From Catelliglobosispora koreensis DSM 44566 (GTDB taxonomy: Bacteria; Actinomycetota; Actinomycetes; Mycobacteriales; Micromonosporaceae), in assembly GCF_000379685.1 (NCBI RefSeq), contig NZ_KB903256.1, positions 1 through 64,000 on the forward strand: 64,000 nt of DNA, in the 5' to 3' direction. The position numbers were made by a program, and so were the translations under genes. Shown piece after piece: positions 15,655-25,300 of the stretch. Each line of letters begins with the position of its first letter. The stretch's first letter is position 1. A model generated the notes under the pieces. The model searched no databases. It was not told the DNA's origin and saw nothing but the letters and a program-made list of their open reading frames with translations.

Positions 15655-17886
15655 TCAGCGCTGACGGCGCCCAAAGGATACCGTGCGCCAGACGCTAGCC
15701 GCGCTCGCCGCCACGCCCAGTGCGAGGCAGGCACCGCACACGCCGACGAGGGTGGCCCAGTGCAGGCGCAAGTCCACCGGTACGCCCATTTCACTGGCGA
15801 GACCCGACGACATGCCCGCCAGCGCGGGGACGGTCACGGCGAGCCCGAGCATCGCTCCTATCCCGACGGTGATCGCCGTTTCAGCCGCGTGCATGCCGAG
15901 CACCTGGCGCACGGTGGCTCCGGCTTGGCGCAGCACACGCAGGTCCACCCGGCGTCCCGCACCGGCCATGGCCATCGTGTTGATGATGGAGATGCCCGTG
16001 TACCCCACGGACAGCCCGACCAGAACCATCGTGAACAGCCAGAGCAGTCTCGTGTCCTCCGAATACTCGGCCTCGGCGAACGTGGCGGCATCAACGGCCT
16101 TCGCGCCAGGTCCAGCGACCGTCGCACCCATGATCAGTGAACTGAGGGCCGAAGGATCGTGCGCCCTAACGACTTCCCGCGGGAGCAGGAGGTCATAGTC
16201 GGGAGTGTCCGCGAACTGCACCCGCACACGGTGGGTCGTCCCGTCAGCGAACGTCACGTCCAGCTCGGGCCCGGTCAGCGGGTCAGCCGTGCCAGCCGCC
16301 TCATAGGAGGTGCCGTTGGCGAAAACCCTGGTGGGCAACCGGGACTGGCCTCCTGCCGCCTGAACCACTTGCTCGGTGATGCCTGGGGTCCCGTCGGGCA
16401 CGACGATGCTGATGCCCGCGAGTTCGGCTCGCTTGCCCGCCGGGTAGGCCTCCGACATCGTGGAGACCATGCCGGTGAGCAGCACGGCGAAGCCGACCGT
16501 CGCGATGACCGGAGCCGCCGCCGAGGCGGACCGCCTGGTGGCGTTGAGCATCTCGGCACGGACCAGCATCGCCGATGCTCCGCTAGCCCGTTTCGCGGGC
16601 GCGGTTACGAGTCGCACCAGCGGTTTGATGACGATAGGTGCCAGCATCGCGGCAGCGACGATGAGCGCCATCGCGGTCAGGAGGGCAAAGTTCACCCGGT
16701 CTTCCGCCTCAGCCGATCCACTCGCCACAGCCAGTCCGGCACCCGTTGCCAGAGCTAGCCCGCCGAGTATCCAGCGTCCCCAGGACATCGCCCGCTTCTC
16801 GATGATGGCTTCTTGCAACGCTTCCAGCGGCAGCGCCGTGGCGGCACGGCGGCTCGACGGCCACGCACCGATGACCGCGACAGACGTGCCCACCATGACC
16901 GCGGCGGCCAGCGGCCAGAGCTGAAGCGCCACTTCAAATCCAGCGGGTTCCAGTCCCCAGTCCACGAGCAGCCTGCCGAAACCTGGCGCTAATGCCAGGG
17001 AAAGAACCGCGCCTGTCAAGGACGCCACCAGGCCAACGATCCCAGCCTCACCGAGGATGAGTCTGCGCACCTGCCACGGCGTCGCCCCCGCTAGCCGCAA
17101 CAGTCCCAGTTCACGGCGCCGCTGGGCCGCGCTCAGCGCGAACGTCGAGGCGACGATGAACACCGTGACAAACGACCCGAGCAAAGCCATGGCCGAAAGC
17201 AGTTGCACTCCAAGCCATCGCGTCGAGGTGTCGTCCTGTGGTTCCATCACCGCACGATCGATGCCCGCCGCTGCCACACCGCCAACGAGGTCCACGTTGG
17301 ACAGATCAGCTCCACTCGTGATCAGGCCGATCGCTTTGACTCCCGGTGACAGCGCCGCCGCGAGTTCATCGGTCACATAGATTCCGGGAGCGGACACGAC
17401 TCCCGTCACCGTCATCTGCCGCGGGCCATGGGCGAACAAAACCTCAACCACCGCACCAGGTTTGAGCCCCAGCGCGCTACTGACCGCGACATCCTGCGCC
17501 GTTTGGGGCACGCTTCCTTCCATCAGGGTGTACTCACTGAGCCTCAAACTGGACCAGTTATACCCCTGCGACGGACCGTCTTTGCGGGCCTGGGCGTAGA
17601 ACTCCCGGTCCTCGGTCGCGAACCGCACCCCCGGCACCTCACGCAACCGTTGCGCGAGCGTGGAAGCAGACGCGGCGTCCCACGGCTTCACATAGCGCCA
17701 GTCCCGGCTCTCGACAAGCGGCCCGTGCACGATGAGGTCCGCTTTGGATAGCCGCTCCGGCACTTGAGGAGTGGCCGACGCGTAGACGAGCAAGGTCGTG
17801 GCGAGCAGCGCCGCTCCCACCAGCACAGCGGCGAACGTGCCCGCGAAGCTCGCCAGGCGTCCCCGGACACTAGACAGGGCAAGCAT
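15655..17886 (-). CDS. FtsX/MacB-type ABC transporter permease
   Basis: 743 residues with two FtsX-like permease blocks. One N-terminal helix is followed by a large extracytoplasmic domain, then three helices around residues 240-360. A second helix and extracytoplasmic domain follow, and the last three helices lie around 610-740. RRELGLLRLAGATPWQVRRL and VDLRVLRQAGATVRQV are the cytosolic coupling segments typical of the family. It pairs with the ATPase gene that starts upstream, separated by one base. Such systems export lipids or peptides, or sense cell-envelope antibiotics. The condensation-domain gene follows after 25 bp. Confidence 0.9.
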   Translation of the reverse strand: MLALSSVRGRLASFAGTFAAVLVGAALLATTLLVYASATPQVPERLSKADLIVHGPLVESRDWRYVKPWDAASASTLAQRLREVPGVRFATEDREFYAQARKDGPSQGYNWSSLRLSEYTLMEGSVPQTAQDVAVSSALGLKPGAVVEVLFAHGPRQMTVTGVVSAPGIYVTDELAAALSPGVKAIGLITSGADLSNVDLVGGVAAAGIDRAVMEPQDDTSTRWLGVQLLSAMALLGSFVTVFIVASTFALSAAQRRRELGLLRLAGATPWQVRRLILGEAGIVGLVASLTGAVLSLALAPGFGRLLVDWGLEPAGFEVALQLWPLAAAVMVGTSVAVIGAWPSSRRAATALPLEALQEAIIEKRAMSWGRWILGGLALATGAGLAVASGSAEAEDRVNFALLTAMALIVAAAMLAPIVIKPLVRLVTAPAKRASGASAMLVRAEMLNATRRSASAAAPVIATVGFAVLLTGMVSTMSEAYPAGKRAELAGISIVVPDGTPGITEQVVQAAGGQSRLPTRVFANGTSYEAAGTADPLTGPELDVTFADGTTHRVRVQFADTPDYDLLLPREVVRAHDPSALSSLIMGATVAGPGAKAVDAATFAEAEYSEDTRLLWLFTMVLVGLSVGYTGISIINTMAMAGAGRRVDLRVLRQAGATVRQVLGMHAAETAITVGIGAMLGLAVTVPALAGMSSGLASEMGVPVDLRLHWATLVGVCGACLALGVAASAASVWRTVSFGRRQR

Positions 17887-17887
17887 C

Positions 17888-18607
17888 TCAGGCCTCCAGC
17901 CGGGTCATGCGCGCGGCGATCTGCTCCGGCGACGCGGCGCCGGTCTCGTCATAGATGCGGCCGTCCTTGAGGAACACCAGCCGGTCCGCCTGTGCCGCGA
18001 CCACGGGATCGTGGGTCACCATGACGATCGTCTGCCCGTGGTCGTCGACGAGGGCGCGCAGCAGGCGCAGGACATCACGCGACGTCGCAGTGTCCAGAGC
18101 GCCCGTGGGCTCGTCGGCGAACAACACCTGCGGCCGTGTGATGAGGGCCCGCGCGATGGCGACCCGTTGCTGCTGACCGCCGGACAGCTCACTGGGCCGG
18201 TGATGTGCCCGTTCCGCCAGGCCGACCTGGGCCAGCGCCTGGCGCACCGCCTGCGGCGACGGCCGTTTGCCAGCCAGTCGCAGCGGCAATTCCGTGTTCT
18301 GAGCGGCGGTCAGCGAGGCGACCAGATTGAAGGACTGGAAGACGAAACCGAGGCGGTCGCGGCGAAGCAAGGTCCGCTCTCGTTCGCTGAGGGCGCTCAG
18401 CTGCGTACCCCCGATGATGATTTTTCCATCGGATAGGTCATCGAGGCCGGCGGCGCATTGCAGGAGTGTCGATTTGCCTGAGCCCGAAGGGCCCATGATG
18501 GCCGTGAACGTCGCCTCGGCGAAACTCGTGGTCACGTCGTCGAGAGCGATGACGGTGTTGCCTTCGCGGCCATAGATTTTTCTGGCGTTCCAGAGCTCGA
18601 TCAGCAT
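17888..18607 (-). CDS. ABC transporter ATP-binding protein (LolD/MacB type)
   Basis: 239 residues with Walker A GPSGSGKST, Q-loop, signature LSGGQQQRVAIARAL, Walker B VLFADEPTGALD and H-loop VTHD. It is the normal size for ATPases that power FtsX-type permeases, and it is coupled to the permease gene downstream. The region in front of its ATG (18607) carries a perfect inverted repeat and is shared with the divergent two-component system, which probably controls it. Confidence 0.92.
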   Translation of the reverse strand: MLIELWNARKIYGREGNTVIALDDVTTSFAEATFTAIMGPSGSGKSTLLQCAAGLDDLSDGKIIIGGTQLSALSERERTLLRRDRLGFVFQSFNLVASLTAAQNTELPLRLAGKRPSPQAVRQALAQVGLAERAHHRPSELSGGQQQRVAIARALITRPQVLFADEPTGALDTATSRDVLRLLRALVDDHGQTIVMVTHDPVVAAQADRLVFLKDGRIYDETGAASPEQIAARMTRLEA

Positions 18608-18664
18608 GCCGCTAGTTCACCGGCTGACGGGGCCTGACCGCATTGGCGTAGGTGGGATCAAATA

Positions 18665-18682
18665 GGTAGTGCCAGCACTACC
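18665..18682. promoter_or_regulatory. Inverted repeat in the divergent ABC/two-component promoter region
   Basis: GGTAGTGC, two bases, then GCACTACC: a perfect 8-2-8 palindrome about 58 bp before the ATPase start and 35 bp before the kinase start. It is a good candidate binding site for the adjacent LuxR-type response regulator. Confidence 0.6.
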
Positions 18683-18716
18683 GTTGGCTCGATCAACAGC
18701 GGGTTAGGGTCGTAGG

Positions 18717-19937
18717 GTGCACGCGCGGACAGCCTGGCAGGCCATCGCCCAGAGCCCGCTGAGGTTCCTCACTTCGGCCTGGCCCTGGCGGTCGCTGGTG
18801 TACTTGCTTTCCGGTGTCGCGCTTGGGGTCATCGCGGGCACGATCCTCATCTTGATGGCCGCGGCCGGTGTGCTCCTGCTGATGGTGCTCATCGGTGTGA
18901 TCGTCATCATGATGGTGGCGTTGGCGGGCATCGTCTACGCGCGGTTCGAGCGCTGGCGGTTGCGCCTGGTCGACCTCGATCCGGCGCCCGACCCGCACCA
19001 GCCAGTCACCGAGCCGGGCCTACGGGGCTGGCTGAAAACACGACTGCGCGAGCCGGCCACCTGGCGTGAGTTTGGCTTCACGTTCATCGCGCTGGCGGGC
19101 CTGTGGTGGATCGATCTGGGCGTGCTCGCCATGACGCTGTTCTTCCCGTTCTACTTCATGAGCGTGCCGCTGGAGGGCGATCCGAACACGTGGCCGTGGG
19201 TCATCATCGGGATCGTCATTCTGCTTCCCGCGCCCTACACCATCACCGCGTGGGCGGGAGCCAGAGCGGCACTGGCGCGGGCGATCCTATCGCCGCGCGA
19301 TGACGAGCTGGGCGCGCAACTGCAAGAGGTGACCCGGTCGCGGGCCCGCCTCGCCGACGCGTTTGACACAGAAAGGCGCCGCATCGAGCGTGACCTGCAC
19401 GACGGGGCGCAGCAACGCCTCGTGTCGCTGAGTGTCCAACTTGGACTGACGCGCCTGGGCGCTGAGCCCGGCTCCGATGTCGAGCGGCAGCTGCTTTCGG
19501 CACAGGACCAAATCAATCTGACGCTAGCCGAGTTGCGTTCGCTGATTCGCGGCGTGCACCCGCAAGTGCTGACCGACCACGGTCTCGAAGCGGCCGTGCT
19601 GTCCGCCGTTGACTCGGTTCCGGTGCCGGTCACGGTCGACATCAAAGTCCCGCGCACGGACGCCGAGAGTGCCGCCTATTACGTCATCACCGAGGCATTG
19701 GCCAATATTGTCAAGCACAGCAAGGCATCGCAAGCCTCGGTGAAGTGCCGCGTGCACACTGACTTGCTCATCCTGGAGATCCGCGACGATGGTGTGGGCG
19801 GTGCCGACCCGGCTCGCGGCACCGGATTGACCGGGCTCGCCGACCGGGTGGCGGCAGCTTCGGGACGGCTGCGGATCTCGAGCCCGCCCGGTGGTCCTAC
19901 TCTGTTGCATGTGGAGATTCCGTGTCATTTCGCATAG
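18717..19937 (+). CDS. Sensor histidine kinase (HisKA_3/NarL-type)
   Basis: 406 residues from a GTG. Two N-terminal membrane segments (about 25-70) are followed by a linker and two further segments (about 120-180). The dimerisation/phosphorylation helix has ERDLHDGAQQRL with phospho-acceptor H228. The HATPase_c domain shows the N-box NIVKHS and the G-box DDGVGG, then GTGLTGLADR. There is no large extracytoplasmic sensor domain, as in envelope-stress kinases that work with ABC transporters. It overlaps the response regulator gene by 16 bp. Confidence 0.9.
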   Translation: MHARTAWQAIAQSPLRFLTSAWPWRSLVYLLSGVALGVIAGTILILMAAAGVLLLMVLIGVIVIMMVALAGIVYARFERWRLRLVDLDPAPDPHQPVTEPGLRGWLKTRLREPATWREFGFTFIALAGLWWIDLGVLAMTLFFPFYFMSVPLEGDPNTWPWVIIGIVILLPAPYTITAWAGARAALARAILSPRDDELGAQLQEVTRSRARLADAFDTERRRIERDLHDGAQQRLVSLSVQLGLTRLGAEPGSDVERQLLSAQDQINLTLAELRSLIRGVHPQVLTDHGLEAAVLSAVDSVPVPVTVDIKVPRTDAESAAYYVITEALANIVKHSKASQASVKCRVHTDLLILEIRDDGVGGADPARGTGLTGLADRVAAASGRLRISSPPGGPTLLHVEIPCHFA

Positions 19938-20569
19938 TTCTGGCCGAGGACTCGGTGTTGCTGGCCGAAGGCGTCGTGAGCTTGGTCAGCCGCTTTGGGC
20001 ACTCCGTGGTTGAAGTCGTTGACACAGCGGCGAATACGGCACCGGCTGTTGAGCGCCACTCTCCCGACTTGCTCATCACCGATGTACGTATGCCGCCCGG
20101 CAACGGTGACGATGGCTTGGTGGCCGCCGTCGCCATCCGCGCGGCCAAGCCTGAGCTGCCAGTGCTCGTGCTGAGCCAATACGTGGAACAGTCCTACGCG
20201 GCGAAGCTGCTCGACTCCAACGACGGCCGGGCGGTGGGCTATCTGCTCAAGGACCGCATCGGCGCCATTGAGACGTTCGCCGAAGCTGTCGCCCAGATCG
20301 CTTCTGGCGGAACGGTCATCGACCCGGAAGTCGTGCGGCAACTGCTGCGCCGGCACCGTGATCCGGTGGAACGCTTGAGTTCCCGGGAGAAGGAAGTCCT
20401 TGAGGCGATGGCCGAGGGCCGTTCCAACGCGGCGATCGCCCGTGCCCTGTTCGTCACCGAAGCGGCCGTCAACAAGCACGTCAGCAGCATCTTCACCAAG
20501 CTCGACCTGCCGATGGACGCTGACGATCACCGTCGTGTGCGTGCTGTGCTTACCTACCTGCGCCGCTGA
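19922..20569 (+). CDS. LuxR/NarL-type response regulator
   Basis: 215 residues from a GTG inside the kinase 3' end. The receiver domain has phospho-acceptor D54 in LLITDVRMPPG and LVLSQYVEQSYA around the switch region. The C-terminal LuxR helix-turn-helix reads LSSREKEVLEAMAEGRSNAAIA then VNKHVSSIFTKL. It is cotranscribed with the kinase and probably acts on the divergent ABC operon. Its 3' end overlaps the convergent P1 peptidase gene by 20 bp. Confidence 0.92.
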   Translation: MSFRIVLAEDSVLLAEGVVSLVSRFGHSVVEVVDTAANTAPAVERHSPDLLITDVRMPPGNGDDGLVAAVAIRAAKPELPVLVLSQYVEQSYAAKLLDSNDGRAVGYLLKDRIGAIETFAEAVAQIASGGTVIDPEVVRQLLRRHRDPVERLSSREKEVLEAMAEGRSNAAIARALFVTEAAVNKHVSSIFTKLDLPMDADDHRRVRAVLTYLRR

Positions 20570-21395
20570 GCGCCGCGTGACGGATCGCCGCGGCGACTGC
20601 CTGAGTGGCGGCGGCGCGGATGGCGTCGAGGTCAGGCTCGGCCTCGCTGGCGCCCGTGGCGAGCACCACCGTGGCGTCGCCGTCAAAACGAGTGTGCGCC
20701 GGGTTCAGCGCTCTGGCGAACCCGTCATGGCCACTCTGCGCGATCAGATAACAGTCGGCTTTGGACAGTTGAGCTTCGGTGATGATGACGACGAGAGTGG
20801 TGTTCTGAAACGGCTTCGGGGTGCCTGCTGGATCGGCATCGCTCGGGAAAAGCGGTGTGCCATCGGTTGCGATGACGTCACCCCACGGATTGACAGCCGC
20901 TATCGCGGTGACGCCCTCGACTTCGGCCCAGCCGAAACCGCCTGGCGCGAACTGCATGCGCCACTTTCCACTCGTAGCTCCCGTGCCCGCGCCGTGTTTG
21001 CCGACCACAAGCGGATCGTCATTGAGCGCGGCCAGGGCTGCCAGCCGTCCCTGCTCCGCTCCGGGAGCCGCGTCCCCCAGCTGACCGTCGAAGAGCGACA
21101 TCCCGACGACGATCGGCACCGTGCCCGCTAGGGTCTGAAAGCCGCGCTCCCGCTCATGCAGCAGTTTCATCACGCCGTCGCCCGCAGCAAGGCCGAACGC
21201 TGACCCGCCACTGAGCACCACAGCGTCGACTTGACTGACCATCTTGGACGGATCGAGCAAGGCGAACTCGCGCGTCGCCGGTGCCCCGCCGCGCACTTCA
21301 CCCGAAGCCACAGTGCCCGTCGGCGGAATCACCACTGTCACGCCGGTGCCTTCGCCCGTCCAGTGCCCGATCCAGCACCCCGCCAACTGCGTCAT
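20550..21395 (-). CDS. P1 family (S58, DmpA-like) peptidase
   Basis: 281 residues. The DmpA/BapA-type N-terminal nucleophile fold is visible in IGHWTGEGTGVTVVIPPTGTVASGEVRGGAPATRE-like segments, VDAVVLSGGSAFGLAAGDGVM and the later PHDP-type elements. In this family the precursor cuts itself before a catalytic Ser/Thr and then acts as an aminopeptidase on beta- or D-amino-acid peptides. The conserved WGDVIATDG stretch is present, and the nucleophile is probably a Thr in NTTLVVIITEAQL. Its ATG overlaps the upstream GNAT stop by four bases, so the two are coupled. Confidence 0.85.
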   Translation of the reverse strand: MTQLAGCWIGHWTGEGTGVTVVIPPTGTVASGEVRGGAPATREFALLDPSKMVSQVDAVVLSGGSAFGLAAGDGVMKLLHERERGFQTLAGTVPIVVGMSLFDGQLGDAAPGAEQGRLAALAALNDDPLVVGKHGAGTGATSGKWRMQFAPGGFGWAEVEGVTAIAAVNPWGDVIATDGTPLFPSDADPAGTPKPFQNTTLVVIITEAQLSKADCYLIAQSGHDGFARALNPAHTRFDGDATVVLATGASEAEPDLDAIRAAATQAVAAAIRHAALSGAGR

Positions 21396-22327
21396 ACGCC
21401 GAACCTACAGCGCATGACGTCGAATCGGCGGGTGATCCTGAACCCGGCGGCCGTGTATAACCGGGCGGCCGCCGAGTCTTCCGTCGTCCACAGGAACCAC
21501 GCCATGCGGTGGCCGTCAGCCCACATGCGCCGCAGCGTTTGGTGCAGCAGGATCGCGCCGAGCCCGTTGCCACGCCGATCTGAGTGCACCCCGAACGGCC
21601 CAAACCGTCCTGGCTGACCGGCATACGTTCCGTGCATCGCCCAGCCGGCCAGCTCACCTGACGGGGCACACGCGATGACGATCCGGTCGAGCGGCAGCCC
21701 GCGCCACAACGCCTCGCGTATCGCGCGGGCCCAGTCGGGGTTAAAGTGCTCGCCTGCCAGCGCTATCAGCTCGGGCAGGTCATCTGTGCTCGGCGTGCCG
21801 ATGCGCCAGCCTTCTAGGGGCTTGAGCTTCGGCATGGCGTACCCACTAAGGTCTTTTTCCATCGCGATGGCCTGATAGCGCGTCTGGAACCCTTGGCGGT
21901 CAAGGAGTTTCGCTGCCACCGGATAGGCGGCACGGTCCAATCCGGGCAGCACGTAATTTGGCGTGTACGGCGAGAACTCGACTTCAGCACGGCCGAGCCA
22001 GGTCAGCGCGCTCGTCAGCAGTTCCTGCCCGATCCCCTGACGACGGGCTTGCCGGTCGACGAAGAAGAACAAGAGCCAGCCCCGGTCGGGCTCAAGGTCT
22101 CCAGCGAGGAGAGCCACCTGGCGCCGCACGGCATAGGCGGCGCCGACGATAGCGCCGTCGCGGCGGGCCACCCGCAAGCCGTCAGCGCGGAAGTTCGGGT
22201 CGAGCAGGATGAGGTCACGAAAACGGCCCGGGCTGATGGGGTCTTCGGGAAGGCAGCGATTCCAAAGCTCCACAATGGACTCGCTATCGCCTGCCCTGAA
22301 CCCATCAATCCGGACCGTCTCCGTCAT
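21392..22327 (-). CDS. GNAT-family N-acetyltransferase (double domain)
   Basis: 311 residues. The N-terminal GNAT domain has FFVDRQARRQGIGQELL (R/Q-x-x-G-x-G/A acetyl-CoA loop) at about 100-115. A second, weaker GNAT unit near the C-terminus has FGVHSDRRGNGLGAILLH. Fused pairs of this kind are seen in mycothiol synthase-like proteins, but the substrate is not evident here. It lies upstream of the P1 peptidase with an ATGA overlap. Confidence 0.8.
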   Translation of the reverse strand: MTETVRIDGFRAGDSESIVELWNRCLPEDPISPGRFRDLILLDPNFRADGLRVARRDGAIVGAAYAVRRQVALLAGDLEPDRGWLLFFFVDRQARRQGIGQELLTSALTWLGRAEVEFSPYTPNYVLPGLDRAAYPVAAKLLDRQGFQTRYQAIAMEKDLSGYAMPKLKPLEGWRIGTPSTDDLPELIALAGEHFNPDWARAIREALWRGLPLDRIVIACAPSGELAGWAMHGTYAGQPGRFGPFGVHSDRRGNGLGAILLHQTLRRMWADGHRMAWFLWTTEDSAAARLYTAAGFRITRRFDVMRCRFGV

Positions 22328-22338
22328 GGGTCAATAAA

Positions 22339-25300
22339 CTACAGCTTCACGCGGGTGGCGTCCTCCTCAAGCCGTCCAGCGCCCTTAAGCACCTTGCCGC
22401 CGTTGGCCTTCAGGCCCGCTCCGGTCGGCGGGGTGCCACCGAGGCGGACAATCATGGCGTCAGCGTCACGGACGAGCACGTCGCGCACTTCCGTGTTGGG
22501 CACGAGGGCCGGATCGAGGGCGAGCGCGCGCAACGCCTTGAGCTGGGTGATCGCCTTGGCGTCGTTGCCACTCGCCTCGGCCGCCCGGGCCGCGTCGAGC
22601 TTGGCCTTCAGCTTCTTGTGCGCGTTGGCCGACAGCCAGCCGGTCGCCTTGAACCGGTCCATGAGGAATTGCATGTCCCGCAACGAGGTCGTGACGAAGA
22701 ACCGGACGTTGGCCGTCGTCACGTTGCCCGCCTTGTCGGTTGCCGTCACCACCAGCTCGTGCAAGCCCAGATCGAGCTCGAACATCGCTTGCAGCGTGCC
22801 GCTGGCGTAGGAGGCACCGTCCAAGGTGGCCACCGTGCTCGCCACACCGGACAGCGGATCGACCGCCTGGAACGTGACGCGCACATCCTGGCTGTCGCCA
22901 TAGAGCTGACCGTCGGCCAGGCCGGAAACGATGACCGTGGGCTTGACTCCATCGATCTTCAGGATGGCCGACTTCAGCGTCTCCACATTGCCAGCACCGT
23001 CAGTGGAACGGTAGAGCAGCTCGTGCTCGCCGTTGCCGATGACGGAAACCGTTGTGGTGTAAGGCGTCCACGGTCCGCCGTCGAGCGACCACTCGGTCGC
23101 GGTGACGCCCGAACCGGCGTCACTGCTCGCCAGCGTCACAGGAACGGCGCCGTTGTGCCAGCCGGCGTCCGACGGCGGCGCGAACGAAGCCGTCGTCACC
23201 GGAGCGGACACATCGATCTTCACCTCGGTGGACTTGACGTCCTCGACGTTGCCAGCGTTGTCCACTGACCGGAACCGCACCGTGTGCACGCCATCGCCCG
23301 TCACCTGGAATGGCTCGGTATAAACGGTCCACGTGCTGGCACTGTCCACTTGGTACTCAGTGCGCGCGACGCCACCGGCATCGGTGGCCGCGAGCGCGAC
23401 CGTCGCCGGTCCCGTGAACCACCCTCCCGTGACCGGCCCGGTCACCGTCGCGGTGGTCACCGGCGCTTCCAGATCCCCTGCCGACAAGCGGAAGTAGTCA
23501 AACGAAACGGTGTTTGACGATGTCTGGTTAGCACCGAGACTGAACAGGCCTATCTTGGTTGGCGTCGCATTGGTGAGCGACTCGAAGGCTGTCCACGTGA
23601 GTCCATCAGCCGAATACGAAGCGGTGTAGACATTCCCGGTCTTCGCCAGCCGCAGGTGCCAGACCGCACTGGTGAGTTCCGTGGCCTGAGGCTGCGGATT
23701 CTGCACGACACCACCGATTTCGCTGCGGAACTCGATGCGCCGCAGCACCGGCTGACCGGCCACGTTGTCCACGATGTAATCGAGCTTCAGGTAGTTGTCG
23801 TCATCGAGATAGGCCAGCAGACCTGCCTGCTGGTATTGCTCATCCATCTGGCTGCCATCCACTTTGGTCTGGGCGACCCAGTCCCCTTGCGGAGCGTTCT
23901 GCAGGATGAAGTTGGCCGGCCCGCTGTTGCCCGTGCCATAGATGTCACCGTTGGGAATGTCGATCGTCAGGCTTCCGCCATTGAGCCGGTACCCAGCGGT
24001 GTTCTCCCGCACGATGGCGTCCCAGCGGCACTTGTCGAGCGCGGCTCCCGTGAATTCGTCTGAAGGGTCAGGCGAAACCACGTCGTCGGGGCTGATCTGG
24101 AACCAGTCGAACGCGGCGTTCACGACCGGTGCGACCGTGCCACCGTTGAGCGCGAACAGGCCCACCTTGGGATTGACTATTCCCTCTAGTAGCGCTGGCC
24201 TTCCAACCGCCGTGAACGTTTGCCCGTCACTAGAGAAGGCGGCTGTCAGGTTGGTGCCGTCACTCGTGAGCCGCAGGTAGATGGTGTCGCCTGCCGGTGC
24301 GGTCGTGCTGTCGGCCGCCTCATTGCGTGGCATCCCAGCGGTTTCGCGGATGAACTCCACCCGGCGCTGCCCGGAGAACAGGACGTCAACCTTGGCGTAG
24401 TTCTCGTCGTCGCCGTAAATCAGCAAACCTGCCTGCTGGTAGTTCTCCGTCGTCGCCAGCGTCACCTTCGTGGTCGCCTGCCACGCCGCTCCCGGAGTTG
24501 GTTGCAGCACCAGGTTTGTCGCGTCGTTGCGAGCGCCATAGAGGTCACCCACGGCTGTCGGCAGGAGCAAACTTCCGCCCGACACCGAGAACGTCTGGTT
24601 CTCCCGCACGATGGTCGGCCAGCGCTCACGGTCCAAGGCGGAGCCATTGAACTGGTCGGATCTGGCTCCGAAGCACGCGTTGTTGGGTGCTTCGACCCGG
24701 ATGACGACCGAACTGTAAGCACTGGCGCCACGGGCATCCGTGACCGTCAGCGTCGCCGTGAACGTGCCCGGCGTGGTGTAGGTGTGCGTCGCGTTCAGCG
24801 TCGCCGCCGTGCCACCGTCACCGAAATCCCAGGCATAGGTCAGGGGCAGATCGCCCTCGGGGTCGGTCGCGGTTCCCGTGAAGTCAACAAGCAACGGGTG
24901 GGTACCGGTGACCGGGCTCGCCGAAGCCGAAACCACGGGAGGCGCGTTCTCCGTCACGCCGCGGCCGAGGAAGTCGACCCAGTTCACGTTGAACAGTCCG
25001 CCAGCGGGGCCTCTCGCGACAAAGAACAGTGGGCCGGTCGCCGTCGATGGAGTGCTCAGGTCAACCGTGACGTCGGTGTAGACCTGCCAGTTCCCCGTCC
25101 CCGGAATCGCCGCTGAGGCAAGCAACGTGCCATCGGCCGATCCACTGCGAACCTCCAGCGTCCCGCCGTTTCCGCCTGAGGCGGCCCGGAACTGGAAGCT
25201 GTCGATTCCCGTGAGGTTCGTGGGAGTGAACGACCACCAGTCGCCGTCCTCGATGAAGCCGACGTTCTGGAAGCCGCCTTGCGTGTCGCCTGTGGTTTCC

